Shown piece after piece: positions 35,111-43,895 of a stretch of DNA of 64,000 nt. Both the position numbers and the translations under genes were made by a program. Origin of the DNA: Myxococcales bacterium (lineage in GTDB: Bacteria; Myxococcota; Polyangia; Polyangiales; Polyangiaceae); NCBI GenBank assembly GCA_003151595.1, contig PLXW01000052.1:1-64000 (forward strand). Reading direction: 5' to 3'. The notes beneath the pieces are model-generated. The model ran no database searches, was not told the origin of the DNA, and worked only from the letters and a program-made list of their open reading frames with translations. Each line of letters begins with the position of its first letter. Position 1 is the stretch's first letter.

Positions 35111-36940
35111 CTAATCGGCGCGGTGCTCGGTGAGCCACGCGCGCGCGGCGCGCGCTTCGTCGACGCGCTGGATACGGTCGTCGATGTCCGCCGCCTCGCG
35201 CGCGAGCTCGAAGGCACGCGCCCCGCGCGCCCCTGTCTCCCACAGCGCCCTCGCCAGCGTGAAGCGCACGTCGGCGAGGGCGGTCTGCCACTCCGGCGAT
35301 TCGGCCTCCGCGGTGGCGCTCGCCTTGAGCGCGCGCTCCAACGGCTCGAGCGCCTCACGCGGCTTGCCGATGAACACTCGCGCGCGCCCCACGCCGAGCA
35401 GGGCATGCACGAAGTTCGTCTCGTGCTCGGCGCCGTTCTTCTCGTTCACGTGGATCGCGCGCGTGAAGTACTCGATGCTCTCCTCGTAGCGACGCAGCCC
35501 CGAGAGCACGTCGCCCATGTTCGTGTAGGCGTAGCCCATGTGACTGCTCTCGGGGCCTTGCACGCGGAGGCCGCTGGCGATCGCCTTCTCGCAGTACGCG
35601 AGCGCCCCGGCGTCGTCGCCGAGCGAATGCAGCTCTGAGCAGGCGTTGTTGTAGGAGTGCGACAGCATGCTGTTGTCCGGCTGGACGCGCTCGGCCAGCT
35701 CGATCGCGCGCTTCTCCCACCCGAGCGCGCGCCGATTGTCGTTCGCCACCGCAGCGACGTACGAGCGCGCGCGCAGGAAGGGGATGCGCGCGGGGTGCTC
35801 TTCGCCCATCGCAGGGACGATCGAGGCGTCGGCGTCGTCGAGGAGGCGCTCGGCGTCCTCTCCTTGACCGAGCCCCGCCTCCTCTTGCGCGAGATCGCGC
35901 TCGAGCCCCGCGATCGTTCGCACGTCGGCGCCGGCGCGCCGGGCGGTGTCGAGCGCGTCGCGAAAGTACGCGGCGGACTCCTTGGCGCGCCCCTTCGCGT
36001 CATGCAGCCACGCCAATGCGGCCAGCCACTCGGCCTTGCGTTGTCCCTCGTCGCCGGCGCGCCGCAGCGCCGCCTCGGCGACACGCGACCATCGCTCGGC
36101 CTCGTCGTAGCGGCCTGCGTCGGTCGTCCAGCGAATGAGCCACGTCGCCGCCTCGGCGCGCGTCCCGTCGGCGCGTCCGGCGTCGGCCGCGATCACCGCT
36201 TGCGTCCCTTCGTCGATGCCCACGTCGCGCGACACGCCCGAGGTGGCCTTCGCGCGCGCCGAGGCGAGGAGCACCTCGGCGAGCAGCGGGGCGTACGCGA
36301 CCTTGCGCGCACGCGCGACGAGCGGCTCGATCTCCTGGAGCGCCGCGCCGGATCGCACGGTGTCGAGGTTGGCCTTCGCCGTCGCCAGCTCACGACGGAT
36401 GGCGGCGATCTCGGTCACAGCTGCGGCGTCGGTCGGCTCCGGCTCGACCGCGGTGAGGGCCACGAAGTCCTTGCAGCGATCGACGCCGGTGAGCCCCATC
36501 GCGGCTTGCAGCGCGTTGTTCGCGACGTCGCGATCGGCCGTCGCCAGCACCTGCGCAAGCGCGCGCACCTCGTCGCGCCGCTGCTCGAGGCACGCCATGC
36601 GTATCGTCATCACCTGCTCGGACTGCACCTGGTTCACGCGCGTGGCCGTGCACGTCTGCGCATACGACGCGGTCCACTCCCCGACATAGCGATCGACCTG
36701 GGCCCGGGTGCGGCGCCACGTGTCGGCGGCGTTGGGCGCGCCGCTCGCGAGGAGCGCGGACTCGATGCGCTGCTTCACCTGGGCGTTCCACACTTCGGTC
36801 GCTTCGGCGTCGCCCCCGGCGCACAGGCGCGCGACGCGCCCCCTCTCGGACCGCACGAGCCCCATCATCGAAACCGCTACGACCGCGACGCCGCCGACGG
36901 CAAGGGCGATGCGCGTCCTTTGCCGCGCCGGATCGCGCAC
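35111..36940 (-). CDS. TPR protein, probable C-terminal half of a kinase-TPR gene
   Basis: A 609-residue product if translated from the GTG at 36940. It opens with a membrane helix (RIALAVGGVAVVAVSMMG), then the conserved module found after the kinase in many myxobacterial kinase-TPR proteins (ARLCAGG...VWNAQVKQRI...ADTW...WTASYAQTCTATRV...QSEQVMTIRMACLEQRR), then at least six tetratricopeptide repeats to the end. There is no independent ribosome site. It overlaps the kinase gene upstream by 64 bp in another frame, and VRDPARQRTR is just what normally follows the kinase fold. A single missing base near 36943 would explain the split. Confidence 0.8.
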   Translation of the reverse strand: MRDPARQRTRIALAVGGVAVVAVSMMGLVRSERGRVARLCAGGDAEATEVWNAQVKQRIESALLASGAPNAADTWRRTRAQVDRYVGEWTASYAQTCTATRVNQVQSEQVMTIRMACLEQRRDEVRALAQVLATADRDVANNALQAAMGLTGVDRCKDFVALTAVEPEPTDAAAVTEIAAIRRELATAKANLDTVRSGAALQEIEPLVARARKVAYAPLLAEVLLASARAKATSGVSRDVGIDEGTQAVIAADAGRADGTRAEAATWLIRWTTDAGRYDEAERWSRVAEAALRRAGDEGQRKAEWLAALAWLHDAKGRAKESAAYFRDALDTARRAGADVRTIAGLERDLAQEEAGLGQGEDAERLLDDADASIVPAMGEEHPARIPFLRARSYVAAVANDNRRALGWEKRAIELAERVQPDNSMLSHSYNNACSELHSLGDDAGALAYCEKAIASGLRVQGPESSHMGYAYTNMGDVLSGLRRYEESIEYFTRAIHVNEKNGAEHETNFVHALLGVGRARVFIGKPREALEPLERALKASATAEAESPEWQTALADVRFTLARALWETGARGARAFELAREAADIDDRIQRVDEARAARAWLTEHRAD

Positions 36941-37905
36941 CAGTCGTCGAGGAGCGCGCGCATCGACGGGTACCGATCGGCCCCCTCCGGGCTCATCCCG
37001 CGGACGAGGACACGCCGGAGGCGCAGCGGCACGGTCGACCCTTTCGGCGCCTCGCGGATCGCGCCGCGCACCGTCGCGTCGAGCATCGCCACCACCGTCT
37101 CGCCGGCAAACGGCTTCTCGCCGTAGAGCGCCTCATACAAGGACACGCAGAACGCGAACTGATCGCTGCGCTCGTCGGCCGCTTCGCCGAGGCACTGCTC
37201 GGGCGCCATGTACCCCGGCGTCCCGAGGAGCTCCCCTTCTTCGGTCATCGGCTCCGCGAGCGCGACGTCGCTGGCCGGCGCGGACGCGCTCGGCGCGGTG
37301 GTCCGATCGACGAGCTCGCGAGTAGTCGCCGCTTCGCTGGTCGCGCGCGCGATGCCGAAGTCGGTGACCTTCACGTCGCCCGCATCCGATACGAGAACGT
37401 TGTCCGGCTTGAAGTCCCGGTGGACGAGCCCGGCGGCGTGCGCGGCCGAGAGCCCGCGCCCGGCGGCGAGGTACACGTTCAGCACCTCGTCGTGCGATCG
37501 CGTCGCCGCGCGCTGCCACGCCTTGAGGGTGCGCCCGAGGACGAACTCCATCGCCAGGAACAGCCGGCCGTCGACCGTCCCGGCGTCGAACACGGCGACG
37601 ACGTTCGCGTGCGCCAGCCGCGCCATCGCCTGCGCTTCGCGGATCAGTCGCTTCTGATACATGGCGCTGCGCCGTCGCAGCACCTTGAGCGCGACCTTCC
37701 GATCGAGCTTCTGATCGTAGGCCGCGTACACTTCGCCCATGCCGCCGGCGCCAATGCGCTCGAGCACCGTGTAGCGATCGATCGTCGCGCCGCGATCGAG
37801 AATGCTCTCGTCGTGCTCACCGGGCCGGTTCGAGCCGGGGCGAGCCGGGGGCGGCGATGTCTCGTCGACTGTGACGCCGCTCCCACCGGTGACCGGTTCG
37901 ACCAT
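36877..37905 (-). CDS. Ser/Thr protein kinase, probable N-terminal half of a kinase-TPR gene
   Basis: A 342-residue product as read. A 40-residue Pro-rich leader precedes a full kinase domain: IGAGGMGEVY, Lys 74 (VALKVL), HRDFKPDN (162-169), DFG 182-184, YMAPEQ. After the last kinase helix (RYPSMRALLDDW) the frame continues into a 20-residue basic tail (CAIRRGKGR...) and stops. In the alternative frame the expected juxtamembrane segment and membrane helix continue. The gene therefore probably encodes a kinase-TM-TPR fusion interrupted here. If the frameshift is real, this product would be a soluble kinase. Confidence 0.85.
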   Translation of the reverse strand: MVEPVTGGSGVTVDETSPPPARPGSNRPGEHDESILDRGATIDRYTVLERIGAGGMGEVYAAYDQKLDRKVALKVLRRRSAMYQKRLIREAQAMARLAHANVVAVFDAGTVDGRLFLAMEFVLGRTLKAWQRAATRSHDEVLNVYLAAGRGLSAAHAAGLVHRDFKPDNVLVSDAGDVKVTDFGIARATSEAATTRELVDRTTAPSASAPASDVALAEPMTEEGELLGTPGYMAPEQCLGEAADERSDQFAFCVSLYEALYGEKPFAGETVVAMLDATVRGAIREAPKGSTVPLRLRRVLVRGMSPEGADRYPSMRALLDDWCAIRRGKGRASPLPSAASRS

Positions 37906-38024
37906 GCGGTGTCCCTTCGTCGGTCGAGGCTACCAGGGATCACGAGGCGTTCGCGCGCCGGCCGACGGTGCGGAGCCGGCCGATGAACGTGCGCACCGCA
38001 GACATCGACGACCACGCCCCGCGA

Positions 38025-38779
38025 CTACGACGACGCGCGTGCGCGGTTCGACCGCCTTGGCAGCCCGAGCGCCACGAACAGCAAACCGACGAGCGCCGCG
38101 GCTCCTCCCGTCCCTCCGCGCGCGCCGCCGGTTCGTTCGACGGAGCAGCCTCCATCGTCCGACCCGGAGCTCGATCCGCTCGACCCCGCGTCCGTGTCGC
38201 CCGCGTCGTCGCCCGACAGAGGCGGAAGCGTGGCGTCCGCGACACCGCTGTCGGCTCCCGGAGTCACGCCGCCGGAGTCGACCGTCGCGTCGACGTCGCT
38301 GCCGCCGTCGTCGGTGCCGCCGCCGGTGTCGACGCTCGCGTCCACGCCGCCCCCCGCGTCGATGCCGCCCCCTGCGTCGACGCCGGCCTCGCTCCCCGCG
38401 TCGCCTGCGCCGTCAGGCAACGACAAGCTCACGTCGGTCGCTTCGTACGTGAGCACGCGACCGGCGGGTCCGGTGCTCGACGCGAACGTTCCGCTGCTCG
38501 ATCCGAACGGGAGGAGCTTGAACGTGTCGCTCGGCGAAGGGGGGAACCCGTTCACCACGGTGACGTTCACCGCGCCGCCCAGCCGGCCACGCCGCTCACC
38601 GCGAGCTGATCGAACTGCGTGCCGGCCGTCACGCCGCCGATCTCGATCGCGAGCGTGCCCGCCGACGTCTGCGTGTAATCGCCGGTGATCGTGAGCGTGC
38701 CGGGCGACGCGCCGGGGCTCATCTGGCCGCCGCTCGTGACGTTGCCGACGACTGTGCCGAACCCGCCGAGCGTCCCCCC
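38025..38779 (-). pseudogene. 3' remnant of a passenger/adhesin-type protein, frameshifted
   Basis: A stretch read from 38779 gives GTLGGFGTVVGNVTSGGQMS, then PGASPGTLTITGDYTQTSAG and LAIEIGG, the usual end of autotransporter-passenger/beta-strand-repeat proteins. Its frame runs into a stop after SGVAGWAAR. If one base (C) is added at about 38582, VAGLGGAVNVTVVNGFPPSPSDTF continues into the frame ending at 38025. That frame then has an Asp/Gly-rich linker and a Cys plus hydrophobic helix plus RRSNR tail like MYXO-CTERM. Upstream, an in-frame TAG (38780-38782) lies beside a run of seven G. Everything before that is missing and another gene ends at 38824. This is a decayed gene. Confidence 0.75.
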
Positions 38780-38823
38780 CTACCGTCGCTGATTTCGGGG
38801 CGCGCGGCGACGCGTGCCCTCGC

Positions 38824-39888
38824 TCACTGCTCGAAGCAGTACGGAGAGCTCACGATGTTCGCCGACGGCGGCGTATTGCAGGCCTGTATGTCCCCTAGCT
38901 GCTGCGTCCAGTTGCTGTCGGCGACGTTCGTGACCCCCGCTTGACCGCTGCCCGTCGCGGACGACGTGAAGCCGGAGCAGGTGAACCCGACGAGGGCGGT
39001 TCCATCGGGAGCGGTTCCGGTCCACGCATTGTAACCGCCGTTTTCGACGGGATTGAGGTGCGTGCCGGAGATGAGCCCGGCGTAGTCGTTGGCGATCGTC
39101 TTTCCGGTCTCGAAGCTCACGTAGGGGACGGTGGCCTGCACGAAGCGCGTGTTCGGGCAGTTGCCGGAGTCATCGCTGAGCCAAGCTTTGAACGTACCCG
39201 CGAGGCCCAGTCCAGCGGCCTCCGTCTGGCACGTCGCGTCTGCGCCGGCGAGGCCTCCGAGATCTCCGGCGGTGGCATTGGTTCCGATGAACACCATGCA
39301 CTGGCCTTTGGACTGGCACCCACTGGGAGCCGTACCGTCGACTTCGCCGGTGAACGTGAAGCTCGTCGTCGAGGCCTGAGTGAACGTCCACGTGGCCACG
39401 TTGGGGCTGCAACTCGTGTCGCCCGTGTTGGGTACGTTGCCATAGTCGTTGCCTGGACCGAGGCTCGTCGTGAACACGGTCCCGGTGTCCGAGATGCTCG
39501 TGATGTTCACCGTGAAGTCGGGGATCGCCGCCGCCATGTCGTTGACGGCTTGCACCGAGGCGCTGAGGGTCCCACCACCCAAGCCCGTCGAGGTGTAGCT
39601 CACGGTTCCGGGGCAGGTATGAAAGTAGACCTCGCCCGCGCCCGTTCCGTACGGGAGCGTCGCCTGCGCCTTCAGCGCGCCCGACGGCGTTTTCGCGACG
39701 ACGGTCATCGTGCGCTGCGTGACGTCCACGCTCCCTTCGAAATAGAGGAGTGCCTTGGCGTGGCTCGGCTGCGCGCCGCCCGTGGGAGGGAGGGTTACCG
39801 CCTCCGGCGACGGCGCTCGCGAGCCGCTCGAGCACGCGGCGATTCCGATGATGAGAGTGGAGCCTAGGATCGCTCGGAACGCGCGCAT
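38824..39888 (-). CDS. DUF1554 lipoprotein
   Basis: A 354-residue lipoprotein, lipobox IAAC. The first 220 residues (LLYFEGSVDVTQRTMTVV, ATLPYGTGAGEVYFHTC, SASVQAVNDM, ATWTFTQASTTSFTFTGE) match the lipoprotein at 25053-25709. The last 130 residues form a DUF1554-like domain (MVFIGTNATAGDLGGLAGADATCQ, FKAWLSDDSGNCPNTRF, VSSPYCFEQ). DUF1554 is known from Leptospira and myxobacterial surface proteins and has a C-type-lectin-like look. AGGAGG eight bases before the ATG at 39888 decides the start over an ATG at 39894. Confidence 0.8.
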   Translation of the reverse strand: MRAFRAILGSTLIIGIAACSSGSRAPSPEAVTLPPTGGAQPSHAKALLYFEGSVDVTQRTMTVVAKTPSGALKAQATLPYGTGAGEVYFHTCPGTVSYTSTGLGGGTLSASVQAVNDMAAAIPDFTVNITSISDTGTVFTTSLGPGNDYGNVPNTGDTSCSPNVATWTFTQASTTSFTFTGEVDGTAPSGCQSKGQCMVFIGTNATAGDLGGLAGADATCQTEAAGLGLAGTFKAWLSDDSGNCPNTRFVQATVPYVSFETGKTIANDYAGLISGTHLNPVENGGYNAWTGTAPDGTALVGFTCSGFTSSATGSGQAGVTNVADSNWTQQLGDIQACNTPPSANIVSSPYCFEQ

Positions 39889-40074
39889 GGTCATCTCCTC
39901 CTTGAGGGTCAGGTCGTCCGGCTCCGCCGGGGATGAGGTCGCAATGACTATTGCGCGCAGCGTGCCCAAGCCCCGTTGCGCGAAACGAGATCGGGATTGA
40001 GAAAACGATATCGCTCACTTGCCTGTGCCTCGCGCATCAGCCGACGGTGACCGTGCATCCCGTAGGTCGTGCAA

Positions 40075-40094
40075 TGCACAACACTCCTTGTGCA
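40075..40094. other. 7-bp inverted repeat downstream of the cNMP-binding gene
   Basis: TGCACAA (40075-40081) and TTGTGCA (40088-40094) flank six bases, 30 bp beyond the stop of the gene at 40124-41578. It could be a weak terminator hairpin for that gene, or a protein-binding palindrome for the divergently placed side. No T-run follows. Confidence 0.35.
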
Positions 40095-40123
40095 ACGGGT
40101 GCGCTACGCGCGGGGCGCGTGGC

Positions 40124-41578
40124 TCACCCCAGCCTCTCCAGCACCGCCACCACGTGCTCCGGGCTCCGCTCGCACAGCGCGCGCAACCGAACGGCGTCGA
40201 AGAAGGCGACCGTCGTCCCCGCCGTGGCGATCGCCGTCACGCTCGGGGCGATCTGGTGGATCGCGTCGCGCACGCCGTAGAACGAGTCGGGCGCGACGAC
40301 CGACAGCGGCGTGCTCGTCGCGCCGTCGCCGAAGAGGCCGATCGACCCCTGCGCCACCAGGCACGCCACCTCCGGCACCTGCCCGGCGGGGAGGAGGATC
40401 GTCTCGGCGTCGAACTTCTCCAGGCGCTGGATGCACGAGAGCATCTCGTCGCGCACCTGCACGTCGAGCTGCCCCATCGTCTCGTGCATCGAGAAGAACG
40501 AGTCGATGCGGTGCATCTGCTTGGTCTGGGCGATGCGCAGCCCGAACGCGAGATCCTCGTCCATGGCCTCGCGGACCGCGGTCGCCGGGAGCACCCACAC
40601 GACGCTCACGCGCTCGGCGCGAAGCGACGCCGTGCACCGCGCGGTCTGCCTCGCGAGCACGCTCGACTCACCGAGCAACCACCCGGGGAAGCAGCAGCGC
40701 ACCAGCCACGAGCCCCCCGACGGTTTCTCCAGCCACACGCCGAGGAGGCCACTCTTCACGACGAACACGTTTGTCGACGGGTCCCCCTCGCTCACCAGCG
40801 TTTCGCCCGGCGCCAGTGTTCGCGACGTGACGCCGCGGGCGAGGCGCGCGGCGAGATCGTCGGGGAGACCGGCGAGGCTCCGCGCGTCGAAGAGGCTCTG
40901 GAGAGGCTTCAGGCGCGTACGACTCTGCTCGAGCAAGGCGTCGATCGGCGAGCCGGCGAAGGCGTCGCGCGAGACGAGATCGAGCGCGAGGGCCGCGGCC
41001 TTCTCGAGCGAGGGGAGATCGAACCGGTCGGCAAACTCGCGCGCGGCGGCTTCGAGGTAGCCGCGCGCGAGCGTCGGCTCGCCGAGCTTCTGCTCGACTT
41101 CGGCCATCGTGAAGAGCGTGGCCCCGCGGTGCTCGTGATCGCCGAGCATGCGCGGGAGAAGATCGCGCGCCTGGCGCAACGAGTCGGCGTCGCCGCGCGC
41201 GAGGGCCGCCGCGACGCGCACCGGGATCGGCTCGCCCATTTCGGTGAGCATCTCGAGCCCGTCGTCGTCTCCCCTTCCCACCAGGTCAGCGCCAAAGTCG
41301 CCGAGGTCGTCGGGGGGTGGAGCGAGCGAGGCGCGCTGGGCGCGGCGCACCGCTTCGACGACGTGCTCGACGCCGAGGGTCGGCGTGATCCCGCCGCCGC
41401 TCGTCACGGTGAGGTCGGCCACGTGCAGATCTCCGGACGGCGCCGCGAGCACCACGGTCACCAGCCAAGCGTCCCCGGACACGCGCCGCACGCGACGCAC
41501 GTCGCGCACGTCGAGCAGCTTGCCGAAGTCGGCGCGCAGCGCGTCGGACACGTGCTTCCAGACTTCCTCGCGGGTCAC
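40124..41578 (-). CDS. Protein with two cyclic-nucleotide-binding-like domains
   Basis: A 484-residue soluble protein from the GTG at 41578. The first 90 residues form a mixed alpha/beta domain I do not recognise. A helical region follows (about 110-240). Residues 255-370 form a clear Crp-type cNMP-binding fold (TLAPGETLVSEGDPSTNVFVV, GLLGVWLEK, FPGWLLGESSVLARQTARCTASL), and a second, degenerate copy runs to the end (TILLPAGQVPEVACLVAQGSIGLFG, SVTAIATAGTTVAFFD). There is no DNA-binding helix-turn-helix, so it is not a Crp-type regulator. The GESSVLARQTAR block resembles the phosphate-binding cassette, so cAMP or c-di-GMP binding is possible. Confidence 0.75.
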   Translation of the reverse strand: MTREEVWKHVSDALRADFGKLLDVRDVRRVRRVSGDAWLVTVVLAAPSGDLHVADLTVTSGGGITPTLGVEHVVEAVRRAQRASLAPPPDDLGDFGADLVGRGDDDGLEMLTEMGEPIPVRVAAALARGDADSLRQARDLLPRMLGDHEHRGATLFTMAEVEQKLGEPTLARGYLEAAAREFADRFDLPSLEKAAALALDLVSRDAFAGSPIDALLEQSRTRLKPLQSLFDARSLAGLPDDLAARLARGVTSRTLAPGETLVSEGDPSTNVFVVKSGLLGVWLEKPSGGSWLVRCCFPGWLLGESSVLARQTARCTASLRAERVSVVWVLPATAVREAMDEDLAFGLRIAQTKQMHRIDSFFSMHETMGQLDVQVRDEMLSCIQRLEKFDAETILLPAGQVPEVACLVAQGSIGLFGDGATSTPLSVVAPDSFYGVRDAIHQIAPSVTAIATAGTTVAFFDAVRLRALCERSPEHVVAVLERLG

Positions 41579-41713
41579 GAGCCCGAGAATACGACACGGA
41601 CGACGCGCGCGCGCCGCCCGCGCGATGGCACGCGAGCGCAATCGGATCGCGCATGCCCATGACGATCCTCGACAGAGCGGTTCGCGCGATCAGCGGCGCG
41701 ATAGCCTCCACGA

Positions 41714-42220
41714 TCACTTCGACTGCGTCACGAGCGCAGCCAGCTCCGCGACGCACTCCTCTTGATCGGAGTCCTCGACCGCGCCGCGGCGGTAGCGCCG
41801 TACGAGCGCGATTGCGTCGCGCGGCTCGCGCCCGAGCGTCGCCAGACAACACGCGACGACGAGGCCGCTCCTCCCCAGCCCCGCCCAGCAGTGAACGACG
41901 ACGGTCTCGCCCGAGCGCGCCCGTGCGACGATCGTCGCCACGAGCGCGGCCAGATCGTCCAGCGAGTTGGGCGTCGAGAAGTCGGCGATCGGGAAGCGCA
42001 CGAGATCGATGCCGCTCGCGCGCACCTTCTCTTCGAAGCCCGTGATGCCGAGGTGCTCGAGCTCGGCGTCGCCGACGAGCGACACGAGGAGCCCGGCGCG
42101 GTGCGTCGCGCGAAGGTCGCGGAGATCCTCTTCGAGCGAGCCGTGCCTCCCCGGCGCGATGGTCAGTCCGATCGGGCCGGCGAGGCCGGTCACCGCAGTG
42201 GGGAGGAAGTCGACGTGCAC
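41714..42220 (-). CDS. Dual-specificity-type protein phosphatase
   Basis: A 168-residue cytoplasmic Cys-based phosphatase. The P-loop is HCWAGLGRSG with nucleophile Cys 111 and Arg 117. Asp 80 in FPIADFSTPNS fits the general acid. The fold begins with a strand-helix pattern like CDKN3/DUSP proteins (GLLVSLVGDAELEHLG). It could dephosphorylate Ser/Thr/Tyr residues and so oppose the kinases in this window, or act on another phosphate ester. GAGG five bases before the GTG supports the start. The start lies seven bases after the HAF-lipoprotein stop, so the two are likely co-transcribed. Confidence 0.85.
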   Translation of the reverse strand: MHVDFLPTAVTGLAGPIGLTIAPGRHGSLEEDLRDLRATHRAGLLVSLVGDAELEHLGITGFEEKVRASGIDLVRFPIADFSTPNSLDDLAALVATIVARARSGETVVVHCWAGLGRSGLVVACCLATLGREPRDAIALVRRYRRGAVEDSDQEECVAELAALVTQSK

Positions 42221-42227
42221 GAAGCCC

Positions 42228-43607
42228 TCAGTAGACCGCCGCCGACAGCCGCAGCACGAACATGTGCGTGGTGAGCTGCGCGGACGCGGTGTCCGTTGCG
42301 TATCCCAGCACCACCGACCCGTCCGCCGACGCCGCCGTGACGTCGGTGAGATCCCAGCCGGTGGGGAGCGTGAGCTGCTGTGCGGTCACGACGTCTTGCA
42401 ACTTCCGCATCCCTTTCGCCTTCGTCCACACCACTGCCACCTCCTCGGAGCCGAGGCCGCCCGAGCTCCAGGAGGGATCGCCGTCGGCGCCGAAGATGAC
42501 CGTATTGGAGGCTGCGATGGCATTGAGCCATACCTGATCTTGAGGCTGCGAATTGGGCAGCGTCCCGAGCTGGACGACTCCTTCAGCTTGTGTCCAGTAG
42601 AAGCTACCATTGACTGTCGCATTCCACGGACCTGCCACCATCGTCCCGTCGGCGCTGATCGCCAGGACCTCACCGACCGCCATTCCCGTGGGATCGAGCA
42701 CCACGCCCGTGCCGTCCGAGTGCCAGATCGCCGGTACGCGATCGGCTGATGGGAACTCCGCGAAGCCGCCGATCACGCTTCCGTCGGCCGAGACATAGCT
42801 CGCCCGGTTGCTCCCGCCCGCCATCCCGAGGTGCTGCAACGGAGTCGGCGTCCACGCCGCGCCCGCCCGCGTCCAGAGCATCGCCGAGACGCTAGGGCAG
42901 CCGTTCCACACGTACCCGACTGCGATCGATCCGTCGAAGTCGAGATTGAACGCGCCGCTCTCGGTGTTCGGATTGCCGGCGTCGACGTCGCCCGGGCAAC
43001 CACTGGCATACACGGCGTCGGTCCAGCCGCCGCATGCGTCCCAGACCCCCGCGACGATCGAGGTCGTCCCGTGATAGGCGCTGATCTGGTTCCCATCGCC
43101 CGACAGCGACGTGGCGAGAGTGAATCCAGGGTCGCCCGTGATGGTCTTCCGGGTGAGCGCGCCCGTGACCGTATCGTAGAGATAGACGTCTCCGTTCGCC
43201 GCGGTGCCGTCCTGAAGGAGCGCCAGCTTGCCGTCCGCGCTGAGATCGATCGGGCGATCCGCGCCGCCGATGTCCACGAAGACGAGCGCCGATCCACCGC
43301 CGTCCACATGAGAGCTCGCGTCGATGCCGCTGTCGGGATCGCCTAGATGCACGCAAGCCGCTTCGACTTCGCCGTCCGCCGCCGCGTCGCTCGTGTCATC
43401 CAGTCCAGCGTCGACGTCGGCGTCGGCGCTGACGTTCGCATCGCTGCCTGCGGCCGCGTCGTTGCCGCCCGAGTCGGGGAGCGAGCCGTCGGTGCCCCCG
43501 TCGCCTGCGCCGCCATCCTCCTGGGAAGAGTCGCCGCAGCCGTGAACGAGAGCGATGACCAGAAGCCCGAGCGCAGCGGAGAACGTCCCATGGAGCGATC
43601 GATTCAT
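42228..43607 (-). CDS. HAF-repeat-type beta-propeller-like lipoprotein
   Basis: A 459-residue lipoprotein: leader with lipobox VHGC, an Asp/Ala/Gly linker to about residue 85, then repeats of the form LSADGKLALLQD, LSGDGNQISAYH, VSADGSVIGGFA, ISADGTMVAGPW, ASADGSVVLGYA spaced 45-60 residues apart. Such SxDGxxVxG strands occur in the probable extracellular HAF family and would form a propeller-like fold. GAGG six bases before the ATG at 43607 supports the start. It shares a probable transcript with the phosphatase gene. Confidence 0.75.
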   Translation of the reverse strand: MNRSLHGTFSAALGLLVIALVHGCGDSSQEDGGAGDGGTDGSLPDSGGNDAAAGSDANVSADADVDAGLDDTSDAAADGEVEAACVHLGDPDSGIDASSHVDGGGSALVFVDIGGADRPIDLSADGKLALLQDGTAANGDVYLYDTVTGALTRKTITGDPGFTLATSLSGDGNQISAYHGTTSIVAGVWDACGGWTDAVYASGCPGDVDAGNPNTESGAFNLDFDGSIAVGYVWNGCPSVSAMLWTRAGAAWTPTPLQHLGMAGGSNRASYVSADGSVIGGFAEFPSADRVPAIWHSDGTGVVLDPTGMAVGEVLAISADGTMVAGPWNATVNGSFYWTQAEGVVQLGTLPNSQPQDQVWLNAIAASNTVIFGADGDPSWSSGGLGSEEVAVVWTKAKGMRKLQDVVTAQQLTLPTGWDLTDVTAASADGSVVLGYATDTASAQLTTHMFVLRLSAAVY

Positions 43608-43895
43608 GAATGACCTCGGCGCCAGAGACTGTCTCAACGCCGCCGCTCGACCAGGAAAGAATGAAGACGCAATGTCGATCGCGGAGTGCATGGACGTCGG
43701 CGAGACACACAGGCGTACTCGGCTCCGGGCGAGCTGGCATTTCAAAGGCGCAATGCGGTTTTCAGGTTTGATTGACAGGTACGACTGCCCTCTGCGAAAC
43801 CATCGAGCAGATGAGGGCTCCGTGTCGCGCGCCGCATCGCGACGTCGATGTCGTCCGTTCGGAGGACGAGCGCGAACGAGTGTCGCCGTATAAGA

